DNA of 64,000 nucleotides from Hymenobacter cyanobacteriorum (lineage in GTDB: Bacteria > Bacteroidota > Bacteroidia > Cytophagales > Hymenobacteraceae). The notes beneath the pieces are model-generated. The model saw only the letters and a program-made list of their open reading frames with translations. It did no database searches and had not been told where the DNA came from. The translations under genes were made by a program, and so were the position numbers. This document shows, piece by piece, positions 25,264 to 34,815 of this stretch; position 1 is the stretch's first letter; each line of letters opens with the position of its first letter. The stretch lies in assembly GCF_022631375.1 (NCBI RefSeq), contig NZ_JALBGC010000004.1, positions 124,001 to 188,000 on the forward strand, given 5' to 3'.

Positions 25264-27942
25264 ATGAAAAAACAGTACTCTGCCGCAGCTCTGCTGATGC
25301 TCGGCACACTGGCAACCGCGCAGGCACAGGATGCCTCGCGCATTGCGAATAAAGTACTCGGCAAGGACGGCCAGCCCGAGCTGGTGCAGTTCTCCGCCGA
25401 AGGCAAAGCCGCCCTGCGCGGCCTGAGCGGCGACCAGGTGCTGCGCCAGCAGCTGGGCCTGGGCCAGGCCGACCAGTTGGTGCAGCGCGCCGCCGAAGCC
25501 GACCAGCTCGGCATGGTGCACCAGAAGTTCAACCAGCTCTACCAGGGCATTCCGGTAGAGCATGCCAGCTACACCGTGCACAGCAAAGGCGGCACTGTGG
25601 AAAGCATCAGCGGCGACTTTGAGAAAATCACGAACCTGAACACCACGCCTTCGCTGAGCGAAAAAACGGCCCTGGGTCGTGCGATGGCCAGCGTGGGGGC
25701 CCGCCTCTACAAGTGGCAGACCAACGAGGCCGATGCGGCTTCCTACAAGCCCACCGGCCAGCTGGTGATTGTGCGCGACAACCGCACCGAAAATGGCCCG
25801 CAGGTACTGGCCTGGAAATTCAACGTGTACGCCGCCCAGCCCGTGAGCCGCGCCTACATCTATGTGGACGCGCACACCGGCGACGTGGTGCTGACCGATA
25901 ACATCATCAAGCACGCCACGCCGGCTACGGCCACGTTTGCCACGGCCTACAGCGGCACCCGCTCGCTGGCCGACGAAACCGCCACCGGCGGCTACCACCT
26001 GCGCGAGTACACCCGCGGCCTGGGCATCGAAACCTACAACTGCAAGAAGGGCAGCAGCTACACCGCCGCCGTCGATTTCATCGACGCCGACAACAGCTGG
26101 ACCGAGTACAACAACGCCAATTTCGACAACGTGGCCGGCGACGCCCACTTCGGTGCCCAAACCACTTACGATTACTGGAAAGCCGTTTTCGGCCGTAACT
26201 CCTACGACAACGCCGGGGCTAAAATCAAGAGCTACGTGCACTTCGATGACACGCCCGGCGACGGTGTAGGCTACGAAAACGCCTACTGGGACGGCACCGA
26301 AATGACTTACGGCGACGGCGCCAGCACCTTCAAGCCCCTGACGGCGCTGGACGTGTGCGGCCACGAAATCGGCCACGCCGTGTGCGAAAAAACCGCCAAC
26401 CTGACCTACTCGAACGAGTCGGGCGCCATGAACGAAGGCTTCTCCGACATCTGGGGAGCCAGCGTGGAGGCGTTTGGCGTATCCAAGTACAGCCTCACTG
26501 GCAAGTCAACCTACCTCATCGGCGAGGAAATCATGAAAGCCGGCGGCGCGCTGCGCTCGATGAGCAGCCCCAACACCTACCAGCAGCCCGCCTACTACAA
26601 AGGCACCTACTGGTATACCGGCACGGCCGACAACGGCGGCGTGCACACCAACTCGGGCGTGCTCAACTACTGGTACTACCTCATCAGCAACGGCAAAACC
26701 GGCACCAACGAGAAGAGCCAGAGCTTCTCGGTAGCTGGCCTGGGCCTCGACGCCGCGGCTAAAATCACCTTCCGCGCCGAAAGCGTGTACCTCACGGCTT
26801 CGTCGAACTACGCCAACGCCCGCACCTACACCATCAAAGCAGCGCAGGACCTGTACGGCGTGGGCTCAACCCAGGAGCAGTCGGTTACCAACGCCTGGTA
26901 TGCCGTGGGCATCGGCGCGGCGTATAGCGGCGGCACCACCGGCTGCGGCACTCCCACCAGCCTGACGGCCGGCAGCATCACCACCACCGGGGCCACGCTG
27001 TCGTGGGCGGCCATCTCGGGCGCTACGTCCTACAACGTGCAGTACCGCGTATCGGGCGCTACCACCTGGACAACCACCACCAGCACCACCACCAGCAAAG
27101 CCCTCACTGGCCTCACCACCGCCACCACCTACCAGTACCAGGTGCAGAGCGTGTGCAGCAGCGGCAGCAGCGCCTACAGCGCCATCGGCTCCTTCAGCAC
27201 CAGCGGCGGCACCACCACGCCCACCTATTGCGCCAGCAAAGGCAGCAGCGTCACCTACGAGTGGATTGACCTCGTGCAGCTCGGCAGCATCAACCGCACC
27301 TCGGGGGCCGATGGCGGCTACTACGACGGCACGGCCCTGAACACCAGCGTGGCCGCCGGCAGCAGCCAGACGATGACCCTGAGCGCCGGCTTCTCGGGCT
27401 CGGCCTACGATGAGAACTGGGGCATTTACGTTGACTGGAACCAGAACGGCACCTTCGAAACCGCCGAGCGCATGGACTACGGCGTGGTCACCGCTTCGGC
27501 CGGCAACCTGACCAGCACCTGGACGGTACCCACCACCGCCAAAAACGGCAAAACCCGCATGCGCATCGTGATGACCTACGGCGCGGCCACCGCCGCCTGC
27601 GGTAGCTACACCGAAGGCGAAACCGAAGATTACTCCATCACCGTGACCGGCGGCACGCTCACCGGTTCGGGTGTGGCCACCCTCAGCGGCAACTCGCTGG
27701 GCAACGCCGTGGCCCGCAACCTGGAAGTGTACCCCAACCCGGGCACGAGCATCATCAACCTGGTGATGCCGAGCACCTCGCCCATTGCCAGCGTGCTGGT
27801 GACGGATGTGCGCGGTGCCCGCGTAGCCGGTGCGGTGTTGAACGAGAACGCGCTCAATATCAGCGCCCTGGCCAAAGGCATGTACACCCTGACCGTGAGC
27901 GACGGCCAGAAAGTATTCCACCAGCGCTTCGTGAAGGAATAG
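25264..27942 (+). CDS. Secreted M4 (thermolysin-like) metalloprotease, long form
   Basis: Secreted zinc endopeptidase, 892 residues. Order: signal peptide (1-21), FTP/PepSY propeptide (about 55-200), M4 catalytic domains (about 215-560), fibronectin type III (about 565-650), GEVED domain (about 690-800) and T9SS type A sorting domain (about 815-892). Zinc ligands His367 and His371 (HEIGH), catalytic Glu368 and third ligand Glu391 (NEGFSD) have thermolysin spacing. GGVHTNSGVLNYWY holds the catalytic His. Two cysteines flank HEIGH. First of three tandem paralogues. Confidence 0.96.
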   Translation: MKKQYSAAALLMLGTLATAQAQDASRIANKVLGKDGQPELVQFSAEGKAALRGLSGDQVLRQQLGLGQADQLVQRAAEADQLGMVHQKFNQLYQGIPVEHASYTVHSKGGTVESISGDFEKITNLNTTPSLSEKTALGRAMASVGARLYKWQTNEADAASYKPTGQLVIVRDNRTENGPQVLAWKFNVYAAQPVSRAYIYVDAHTGDVVLTDNIIKHATPATATFATAYSGTRSLADETATGGYHLREYTRGLGIETYNCKKGSSYTAAVDFIDADNSWTEYNNANFDNVAGDAHFGAQTTYDYWKAVFGRNSYDNAGAKIKSYVHFDDTPGDGVGYENAYWDGTEMTYGDGASTFKPLTALDVCGHEIGHAVCEKTANLTYSNESGAMNEGFSDIWGASVEAFGVSKYSLTGKSTYLIGEEIMKAGGALRSMSSPNTYQQPAYYKGTYWYTGTADNGGVHTNSGVLNYWYYLISNGKTGTNEKSQSFSVAGLGLDAAAKITFRAESVYLTASSNYANARTYTIKAAQDLYGVGSTQEQSVTNAWYAVGIGAAYSGGTTGCGTPTSLTAGSITTTGATLSWAAISGATSYNVQYRVSGATTWTTTTSTTTSKALTGLTTATTYQYQVQSVCSSGSSAYSAIGSFSTSGGTTTPTYCASKGSSVTYEWIDLVQLGSINRTSGADGGYYDGTALNTSVAAGSSQTMTLSAGFSGSAYDENWGIYVDWNQNGTFETAERMDYGVVTASAGNLTSTWTVPTTAKNGKTRMRIVMTYGAATAACGSYTEGETEDYSITVTGGTLTGSGVATLSGNSLGNAVARNLEVYPNPGTSIINLVMPSTSPIASVLVTDVRGARVAGAVLNENALNISALAKGMYTLTVSDGQKVFHQRFVKE

Positions 27943-27963
27943 CCTTTCCCGAACCAACGAAAG

Positions 27964-27996
27964 AGGGCCACCGGCATTGCTGGTGGCCCTTTTTTG
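27964..27996 (+). terminator. Terminator of first M4 protease
   Basis: Stem AGGGCCACC/GGTGGCCCT followed by TTTTT, 21 bases after the stop. Confidence 0.9.
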
Positions 27997-27999
27997 CGT

Positions 28000-28281
28000 T
28001 TGCGGATAAGCCCAGGGCGGCTGCAGTATTCAGGGAAATAATTGCCGGTGCGCGCGTGTCGGCTTGGAATAATCAAGCTGATTATCGATGTAGCAACAGT
28101 AAATAAAATTAATATAACTATTGATGTAAAATGATGAATTTAATAAATAATTAATGAATTTTTAATGAGGAAATACGAAAAGTTCAAATTATTCGGGGAT
28201 ATTGCCGAACGATTCGCAAGAATACGCGTCTTGGCTTGACAAATACTCATTTTCACCAACTCCCAACATAACCTCACTTTT
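28000..28281. other. AT-rich leader region of second M4 protease
   Basis: Gap after the first protease terminator. Rich in TAATAAATAATTAATG-type sequence; probably the promoter region. No ORF or RNA recognised. The third protease gene has a similar AT-rich leader (30760-30936). Confidence 0.5.
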
Positions 28282-30699
28282 ATGACCAATAAGTACTCGG
28301 CTGCGGCCTTGTTGTTGTTCGCATCCTTCGCTTCGGCGCAGGCGCAAGATGCGGCAAAAATTGCCAATAAAGTTGTCGGCAAAGACGGCCAGCCCGAGCT
28401 GGTGCAGTTTTCGGCCGAAGGCAAAGCCGCCCTGCGCGGCCTGAGCGGCGACCAGGTGCTGCGCCAGCACCTGACCCTCTCCAATGCCGACCAGATGGTG
28501 CAGCGCGCCGCCGATACCGACCAGCTCGGCATGGTGCACCAGCGCTTCGCCCAGTACTACCAGGGCATCCGCGTGGAGCACGCCGACTACCTGGTGCACA
28601 GCAAAGCCGGCACGGTGGAAAGCATCAACGGGGACTTCGAAAAAATCTCGGGCCTGAGCGTCACGCCCTCGGTAAGCGAAAAGGCGGCCCTGGGCCAGGC
28701 GCTGAACAAAGTAGGCGCGAAGAAATACATGTGGCAGACCGGCGAAGCCAACGCCGAAGCCTACCGCCCCACCGGCGAGCTGGTGATTGTGCGCGACGCC
28801 CGCGTGGAGAACGGCCCGCAGGTGCTGGCCTGGAAATTCAACGTGTACGCCGCCGCGCCCATCAGCCGCGCCTACGTGTATGTGAACGCCCACACCGGCG
28901 ACGTGGTGCTGACGGATAACATCATCAAGCACGCGGCCGCTACCGGCACCTTTGCCACGGCCTACAGTGGCACCCGCTCCTTCGCCGACGGCACTACCAC
29001 CGGCGGCTACTACCTGCGCGAAACCACCCGCGGCCTGGGTATCCAGACCTTCAACTGCAAAAAGAGCAACAGCTATACCTCGGCCACCGACTTCATCGAC
29101 GCCGACAACAGCTGGACCGAATACAACAACGCCAACTTCGACAACGTGGCCGGCGACGCCCACGTGGGCGCCCAGGCCACCTACGACTACTGGAAGAACG
29201 TGCACGGCCGCAACAGCTTCGACAACGCCGGCGCCATCATCAAAAGCTACGTGCACTTTGATGACGTGCCCGGCGGTGCCGGCTACGAAAACGCCTACTG
29301 GGATGGTGTGCGCATGACCTACGGCGACGGGGCCACCCGCTTCCGCCCACTGACGGCGCTGGACGTGTGCGGCCACGAAATCGGCCACGCCGTGTGCGAA
29401 AAAACCGCCAACCTGACCTACTCGAACGAGTCGGGCGCCATGAACGAAGGCCTGTCCGACATCTGGGGCGCTTCGATTGAGGCCTACGCGGTGGGCACGC
29501 TGGGCTTCACCTCGGGCGGCGTGAAAGCGAAGTCGACTTGGCTGATTGGCGAGGAAATCGACAAGCAGCAGGCCGCCCTGCGCTCGATGAGCGACCCCAA
29601 GTCGCTGGGCCAGCCGGCTTACTACAAAGGCCAGTACTGGTACACCGGCACGGCCGATAACGGCGGCGTGCACACCAACTCGGGCGTGCTCAACCACTGG
29701 TACTACATTCTGGCCGTGGGCAAGTCGGGCACCAACGAAGGCGGCGGTGCTTATACCGTAACCGGCGTGGGCCTCGATGCGGCGGCTAAAATCACCTACC
29801 GCATGGAGAGCGTGTACATGACGGCCAGTTCGACCTACTCGCAGGCCCGTACCTACGCCATCCAGGCCGCTACGGACCTGTACGGCGCGGGCTCGGCCCA
29901 GGTGACGGCCGTGACCAACGCCTGGTTTGCCGTGGGCGTGGGCGCTGCGGCCGGTGGTGGCGGCGGCGGTACGGTTACGTACTGCACCAGCAAAGGCACC
30001 AGCGTAGCGTATGAGTACCTCGACTACGTGGCCCTGGGCACGTTGGCCCGTACCTCGGGTGCCGATGCCGGCTACTACAATGGCACGGCCCTGACGGCGC
30101 CCACCATCACCGGTGGCACGTCGCAGACGGTGACCGTTTCGGCTGGCTTCGTGGGTACCGCTTACTCGGAGTACGTGAAAGTGTACATCGACTACAACAA
30201 GAACGGCGTGTTCACCGATGCCGGCGAACTCGTGGTAAATGCGGCCGCCAGCTCGGTCGCCACCAACCGCTCGTTTGCCTTCACGGTGCCCACCTCGGCC
30301 AAAAACGGCACCACCCGCATGCGCGTGGTGCTGAGCGACAACTCGGCCACCACCAGCTGCGGCAGCTATAGCTACGGCGAAACCGAAGACTACACCGTGA
30401 ACATCACCGGCGCTACGCCGCTGACGGGCGAGCCGACTACGCTCACCGGCACCACGGCCCGCGCCGAAGTTCGCAGCCTGAGCCTGTACCCGAACCCCGC
30501 CACCGATGTGCTGAACCTGACGCTGAGCGACAACGCCACCATCAGCAGCGTAGCGGTGTACGACCTGCGCGGGGCCCGCGTCGAAGGTGCCACCTTCGCC
30601 GACGGCACGCTGCGCATCGGCAGCCTCGCCAAGGGCATGTACACCCTCACCGTGAGCGACGGCGAGAAAGTGTACCACCAGCGCTTCGTGAAGGAATAG
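28282..30699 (+). CDS. Secreted M4 metalloprotease, middle form
   Basis: Second tandem paralogue, 805 residues. It shares the signal peptide, propeptide and catalytic domains of its neighbour, with zinc site HEIGH at 365-369 and Glu389. It lacks the fibronectin module: after a Gly-rich linker (AAGGGGGGT) it goes straight to the GEVED domain (YCTSKGTSVAYEYLDYV) and the T9SS sorting domain. The C-terminal 30 residues are almost identical to those of the first copy. AT-rich upstream DNA and its own terminator (30721-30755) point to separate transcription. Confidence 0.96.
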   Translation: MTNKYSAAALLLFASFASAQAQDAAKIANKVVGKDGQPELVQFSAEGKAALRGLSGDQVLRQHLTLSNADQMVQRAADTDQLGMVHQRFAQYYQGIRVEHADYLVHSKAGTVESINGDFEKISGLSVTPSVSEKAALGQALNKVGAKKYMWQTGEANAEAYRPTGELVIVRDARVENGPQVLAWKFNVYAAAPISRAYVYVNAHTGDVVLTDNIIKHAAATGTFATAYSGTRSFADGTTTGGYYLRETTRGLGIQTFNCKKSNSYTSATDFIDADNSWTEYNNANFDNVAGDAHVGAQATYDYWKNVHGRNSFDNAGAIIKSYVHFDDVPGGAGYENAYWDGVRMTYGDGATRFRPLTALDVCGHEIGHAVCEKTANLTYSNESGAMNEGLSDIWGASIEAYAVGTLGFTSGGVKAKSTWLIGEEIDKQQAALRSMSDPKSLGQPAYYKGQYWYTGTADNGGVHTNSGVLNHWYYILAVGKSGTNEGGGAYTVTGVGLDAAAKITYRMESVYMTASSTYSQARTYAIQAATDLYGAGSAQVTAVTNAWFAVGVGAAAGGGGGGTVTYCTSKGTSVAYEYLDYVALGTLARTSGADAGYYNGTALTAPTITGGTSQTVTVSAGFVGTAYSEYVKVYIDYNKNGVFTDAGELVVNAAASSVATNRSFAFTVPTSAKNGTTRMRVVLSDNSATTSCGSYSYGETEDYTVNITGATPLTGEPTTLTGTTARAEVRSLSLYPNPATDVLNLTLSDNATISSVAVYDLRGARVEGATFADGTLRIGSLAKGMYTLTVSDGEKVYHQRFVKE

Positions 30700-30720
30700 G
30701 TCTTATCTGAGCTTGAAACG

Positions 30721-30755
30721 CAAAAGAGCCACTGGCACTGCCAGTGGCTCTTTTG
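30721..30755 (+). terminator. Terminator of second M4 protease
   Basis: Stem CAAAAGAGCCACTGG and complement, 5-base loop, then TTTTGCG. Confidence 0.88.
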
Positions 30756-30936
30756 CGTTTTTGGCATTACCAAGCTGAAAGTCAGGGAATTTCACACCAT
30801 AAAAAGACTTGATTCAGGAAATTGCTTTAGTATTAGTGATTTGTTATTGAATATTTAAAAATTTTGGGTAATTTGTCAAATAATTGTCGGCTAAATAGCG
30901 TGACAATTGAAAAAATCATTTTTAATCTTTCTCTAC

Positions 30937-32949
30937 ATGATTAACAAGTACTCTGCCGCAACGTTGTTGTTGCTCGCCTCGCTCACGGCTCAAGTAGCTC
31001 AGGCCCAGGATGCCCGCCGCGTTGCCAACAAAATATTGGGTGAAGACGGCCAACCCGTACTGGTTCAATTCAATGCCGAAGGCAAAGCCGCTTACCGTGG
31101 CGTGGCCGCCGAGCAGGTGCTGCGCCAGCAACTGGCCCTAGGCACCAGCGACCAGCTGCGCGCCGCCCGCGTCGAAACCGACCAGTTGGGTTTCACCCAC
31201 GAAAAATTTGCCCAATACTACCAGGGCGTGCGCGTCGAGCACGCCGAGTACACGGCCCACCGCAAAGGCGGCGCAATTGAATCCATCAGCGGTGATATCG
31301 AGAAGATTTCCGGCCTCAGCACCAGCCCTTCGCTGAGCGCTTCGGCCGCTTTGGCCCGCGCGATGGCCCACGTAGGCGCCACCAAATACATGTGGCAGGA
31401 CTTGGGCGAGGAAACCCTGCTGAAGCAGGAAACCGGCAAGTCGTCGGCCAGCTACTACCCGCAGGGCGAACTGGTGATTGTGCGCAACGCCCGCGCCACC
31501 CGCGCCGAAAGCAAAAACCAACTGACCCTGGCCTGGAAATTCGACGTGTATGCCCAGGAGCCGGTGAGCCGCGCCTATATCTACGTTGATGCCCACACCG
31601 GTGAGGTGGTGCAACAGGATAATATCATCAAGCACACCAGCGCGACCGGCAGCTTTGCCACGGCCTACAGCGGCACCCGCTCGATTGCCGATGGCACTAC
31701 CACCGGCGGCTATTTCCTGCGCGAAACCGGCCGCGGATTAGGCATTCAGACTTTTAACATGAAGAAGGGCACCCAGTATGCCCGCGCAGTTGACTTCATC
31801 GACGCCGACAACAACTGGACGGCCGCCGAATACAACAACAGCACCTTCGACAACGTGGCCGGCGACGCCCATGTGGGGGCTGAGGCGACGTATGACTACT
31901 GGAAAAACGTGCACGGCCGCAACTCCTACGATAACGCCGGGGCCATCATCAAGAGCTATGTGCACTACAGCCGCAGCTACGAGAATGCCTACTGGGACGG
32001 CACGCGCATGACCTACGGCGACGGGGCCACCCGTTTCCGCCCGCTGACGGCGCTGGACGTGTGCGGCCACGAAATCGGCCACGCCGTGTGCGAAAACACG
32101 GCCAACCTGACTTATTCCGGCGAGTCGGGCGCCATGAACGAAGGCTTGTCCGACATCTGGGGCGCGTCGATTGAAGCGTATGCCGTGGCTAATCTGGGTT
32201 TCACCTCGGGCGGCGTAAAAGCGAAGTCGACCTGGTTGATTGGCGAGGAAATCGACAAGCAGCAGGCTGCGCTGCGCTCGATGAGCGACCCAAAGTCGCA
32301 GGGCCAGCCCGACTATTATAAGGGTATTAACTGGTACACCGGCACTTCCGACAACGGCGGCGTGCACACCAACTCAGGCGTGCTCAACTACTGGTACTAC
32401 CTGATTGCCAACGGTAAAACCGGGACCAACGAGAAAGGCGTGGCCTTCTCGGTTGCCGGCCTCGGCCTCGATGCCGCCGCGAAAATCACCTTCCGCATGG
32501 AAGATGTGTACATGGTGGCCAGCTCGACCTACGCGCAGGCCCGCACTTATTCCATCCAGGCCGCTACGGACCTGTACGGGGCCGGCTCGGCCCAGGTAAC
32601 TGCCGTCACCAACGCCTGGAACGCCGTGGGCGTAACCACCGGCGCGGCACTCGTGGCCCAAACGACTACCACGGCCCCCGCGGCTAGCAAAGTGAATTCG
32701 CTTACCGCAAGCGACAGCCACGCGCTGAGCCTGTACCCCGTGCCGGCTTCCAACGAGTTGCATATGTTGCTCGAAGGCAACAGCCAAATCGTGAGTGTGC
32801 GCGTGAGCGACCTGCGCGGCGCGACGGTGACGACGGCCCGCTACGACGGCAATGGCACGCTCGACGTGAGCAACCTGGCCAAGGGCATGTACCTCCTCAA
32901 CGTGAGCGACGGCAGCCAGACCTTCCGTCAGCGCTTCGTGAAGGAATAG
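30937..32949 (+). CDS. Secreted M4 metalloprotease, short form
   Basis: Third tandem paralogue, 670 residues from the ATG at 30937, which aligns with the starts of the other two; a TTG 10 codons upstream was not used. The zinc site is HEIGH at 378-382 with Glu402. Both the fibronectin and GEVED modules are missing, so the catalytic domain joins the sorting domain (LSLYPVPASNELHM) through a Thr/Ala-rich linker. The propeptide carries a short insertion (EETLLKQETGKSS). Terminator at 32973-33005. Confidence 0.95.
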   Translation: MINKYSAATLLLLASLTAQVAQAQDARRVANKILGEDGQPVLVQFNAEGKAAYRGVAAEQVLRQQLALGTSDQLRAARVETDQLGFTHEKFAQYYQGVRVEHAEYTAHRKGGAIESISGDIEKISGLSTSPSLSASAALARAMAHVGATKYMWQDLGEETLLKQETGKSSASYYPQGELVIVRNARATRAESKNQLTLAWKFDVYAQEPVSRAYIYVDAHTGEVVQQDNIIKHTSATGSFATAYSGTRSIADGTTTGGYFLRETGRGLGIQTFNMKKGTQYARAVDFIDADNNWTAAEYNNSTFDNVAGDAHVGAEATYDYWKNVHGRNSYDNAGAIIKSYVHYSRSYENAYWDGTRMTYGDGATRFRPLTALDVCGHEIGHAVCENTANLTYSGESGAMNEGLSDIWGASIEAYAVANLGFTSGGVKAKSTWLIGEEIDKQQAALRSMSDPKSQGQPDYYKGINWYTGTSDNGGVHTNSGVLNYWYYLIANGKTGTNEKGVAFSVAGLGLDAAAKITFRMEDVYMVASSTYAQARTYSIQAATDLYGAGSAQVTAVTNAWNAVGVTTGAALVAQTTTTAPAASKVNSLTASDSHALSLYPVPASNELHMLLEGNSQIVSVRVSDLRGATVTTARYDGNGTLDVSNLAKGMYLLNVSDGSQTFRQRFVKE

Positions 32950-32972
32950 CCGAACCTGGGTTGCGTTAACGA

Positions 32973-33005
32973 AAAAGGCCCGTCAGCATTGCTGGCGGGC
33001 CTTTT
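32973..33005. terminator. Terminator of third M4 protease
   Basis: Stem AAAAGGCCCGTCAGC and near-complement with TTTT. Could also serve the convergent barrel gene ending at 33035. Confidence 0.85.
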
Positions 33006-33034
33006 GGCTTAGGTGGCGGCGCGTATGCGGCAGG

Positions 33035-33772
33035 CTATTCCAGCGAATAATCGAGCTTCAGCATGAGGGTGCCGAAGCCGTCGGTATTGGCCGAAGCGCC
33101 GCCCAGGCGCTTGTTGCTGATGTCGTCGAGCTGGTCGGTGGTGGTGAAATAGTAGTTGCCTTCGATGCCGGCGCGCCAGCGGTCGAACAGGTGCACACTA
33201 AAGCCCGCGCCCACCGGAAAGGCGCCGGCCAGGGCCGGGTAATCGTTGCGCTCGGGCGCAAAAAACGCGGTGCTGCTGCCCGAGCGGCTGGTACCCAGGT
33301 ACGACTGCGGGTCGTAGAGCAGCAGGCCCGCCCCGCCCTGCACGTAAACCTGAAAGATGGGGGCCTCGCCGTTGGAAGCGGCAAAGACCGACTCGTCGGC
33401 CAGCAAATCGTAGCGCAGAAAAACCGTGCCCAGGCCGTTGTTGCTGGTGAAAGCCAGGCCGCGCTCGCGCAGGTGGTCGCGCGCACCGAGCTGTGCGTAG
33501 GTGAACTCGCTGCCCAGGTGCAGGTGCGGCGTGAGGCGGTAGAGCACCCCCAGGCTGCCGGCCAGGCCGAAGAAGTTGTCGCCGGGGCTGTTGCCCAGGT
33601 CGCCGTTGTAGAGGCCGGTGCCCCCGGCCAGGGTAACGTGCAGGGGCCCCTGGTAATAGGGGCGGCCCTGGGAGTTGTAGTGGCGCACCTGCCGCTGGTG
33701 CTGGGCAGCCGCCGGGCGAGCCGCCAGGGCGCTGGTGGCCATCAGGCCCAAAACAAATGCTCGAAAGCGCAT
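33035..33772 (-). CDS. Outer-membrane beta-barrel protein
   Basis: Predicted outer-membrane protein of 245 residues from the ATG at 33772. A signal peptide (MRFRAFVLGLMATSALAA, cleaved near AAAQ) is followed by alternating strands with Gly and aromatic belts, e.g. HVTLAGGTGLYNGDLG, FFGLAGSLGVLYRL, QVYVQGGAGLLLY. It ends in LMLKLDYSLE. The shape matches the small OmpA/OmpW-like barrels common in Bacteroidota. It lies just upstream of a TPR protein gene but is separated by 76 bases. Confidence 0.82.
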   Translation of the reverse strand: MRFRAFVLGLMATSALAARPAAAQHQRQVRHYNSQGRPYYQGPLHVTLAGGTGLYNGDLGNSPGDNFFGLAGSLGVLYRLTPHLHLGSEFTYAQLGARDHLRERGLAFTSNNGLGTVFLRYDLLADESVFAASNGEAPIFQVYVQGGAGLLLYDPQSYLGTSRSGSSTAFFAPERNDYPALAGAFPVGAGFSVHLFDRWRAGIEGNYYFTTTDQLDDISNKRLGGASANTDGFGTLMLKLDYSLE

Positions 33773-33848
33773 ACGCGAGGTTGTTGGTGAATAAGGCCGC
33801 CTATACGGCGCTAACGCGGGCCGGGCCGAAACCGGTACGTAGCCTGGC

Positions 33849-34619
33849 CTATTTGAAGGTGCCTTGCGGGTCGGGGAGCTTGGCCAGCAGGTCAGAAATA
33901 AAGTTAATGTCGAGGCTGCCGGGGCTGATGGCCTGCCCTTTGTGCACAGCGGCCCAGGCTTCGGCGTATTTCTCCTGGTAGTAGTAGCCCCGCGCCAATT
34001 CCTGCCAGGCGTTGGCATTGGTTGGCGCGACGGTTGTGGCGCGCTGCAGCAGGTCGAGGCCGGCGGTGAGGTCCTTTTTCTTCTTGGTTTGGCCGTAACG
34101 GATAAGGTGGCTAGTGCCCAGGTCGCTCAGCAGCAGGCTATTGGCAGGGGCCAGGGCCAGGCCAGTGGTAAGCAGATTAATTGCCGCATCAGGTGTTGGC
34201 TGGTTGCTGGCCACGATGCCCAAACCGCGGTAGGCATCGGCATTTTTGGGGTCGAGCAGCCAAGCCAGGTTGAACCGGTAAGTGGCGGTATCGGGCTTGT
34301 TTTCGCCCAGGTACTCGAAGCCCTTGGTGGCGAAAAAGGCGCTGGCTTCGGCCGGCGAAGCAAAGCTGGCGGTAATGGCTTTAAGCTGGGCTTCGCCGAT
34401 AACCTGGGTGGCCTGTGCCGGCGTGAGGCCGCCGAACAGCGGCTGCAGGCGGGCAGAACGGGGCGAAGGGGCAGCAGCAGGCGCCAGGCTGCCATCGGGG
34501 TTGGCAGCGCTGGTACGGTTCTTACGCTGAGCGTGGGCAGGTGCGGCCCCAAGCAGCCCCAGCACCAGCAAAGCGCCCAGAGCCTGCGAAACAGATTTTA
34601 GCGAAGCGGAAATCAACAC
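33849..34619 (-). CDS. Exported TPR-repeat protein
   Basis: Protein of about 256 residues. No ATG precedes the signal peptide, so the GTG at 34619 (reading VLISASLKSVSQALG) is taken as start; the in-frame TTG next to it is equally possible. After the signal (cleaved near AHAQ) comes a basic, Pro-rich linker, then three or four tetratricopeptide-like helical pairs (NADAYRGLGIVASNQP, NANAWQELARGYYYQ). Such proteins usually act as scaffolds. A TATCTTTG element lies upstream on the minus strand (34681-34688). Confidence 0.78.
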   Translation of the reverse strand: MLISASLKSVSQALGALLVLGLLGAAPAHAQRKNRTSAANPDGSLAPAAAPSPRSARLQPLFGGLTPAQATQVIGEAQLKAITASFASPAEASAFFATKGFEYLGENKPDTATYRFNLAWLLDPKNADAYRGLGIVASNQPTPDAAINLLTTGLALAPANSLLLSDLGTSHLIRYGQTKKKKDLTAGLDLLQRATTVAPTNANAWQELARGYYYQEKYAEAWAAVHKGQAISPGSLDINFISDLLAKLPDPQGTFK

Positions 34620-34815
34620 GGATTGGAAATAAAGAACGAAGGATGCGGCCGGGGGAATTAATCCCCCTGGCTGGTTCTGACAAAGATAAAGCCAACGCCG
34701 CCAAGCATCAGGGGCGGCACGGGCAGCAAGGTGGGCAAACTGTTGTCTGCTGCCGGGCGTAGGTGAGGCCACTGCGCCGGCTTTCGGCGGCAGCTATCCC
34801 TGTTTTGTTCTTGTA

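Noticed and set aside
28189..30678. 829-codon open frame on the minus strand
   Set aside because: Exactly antisense to the second M4 protease. Its translation is a Gly/Val/His/Ala-rich shadow of GC-rich codons with no domain.
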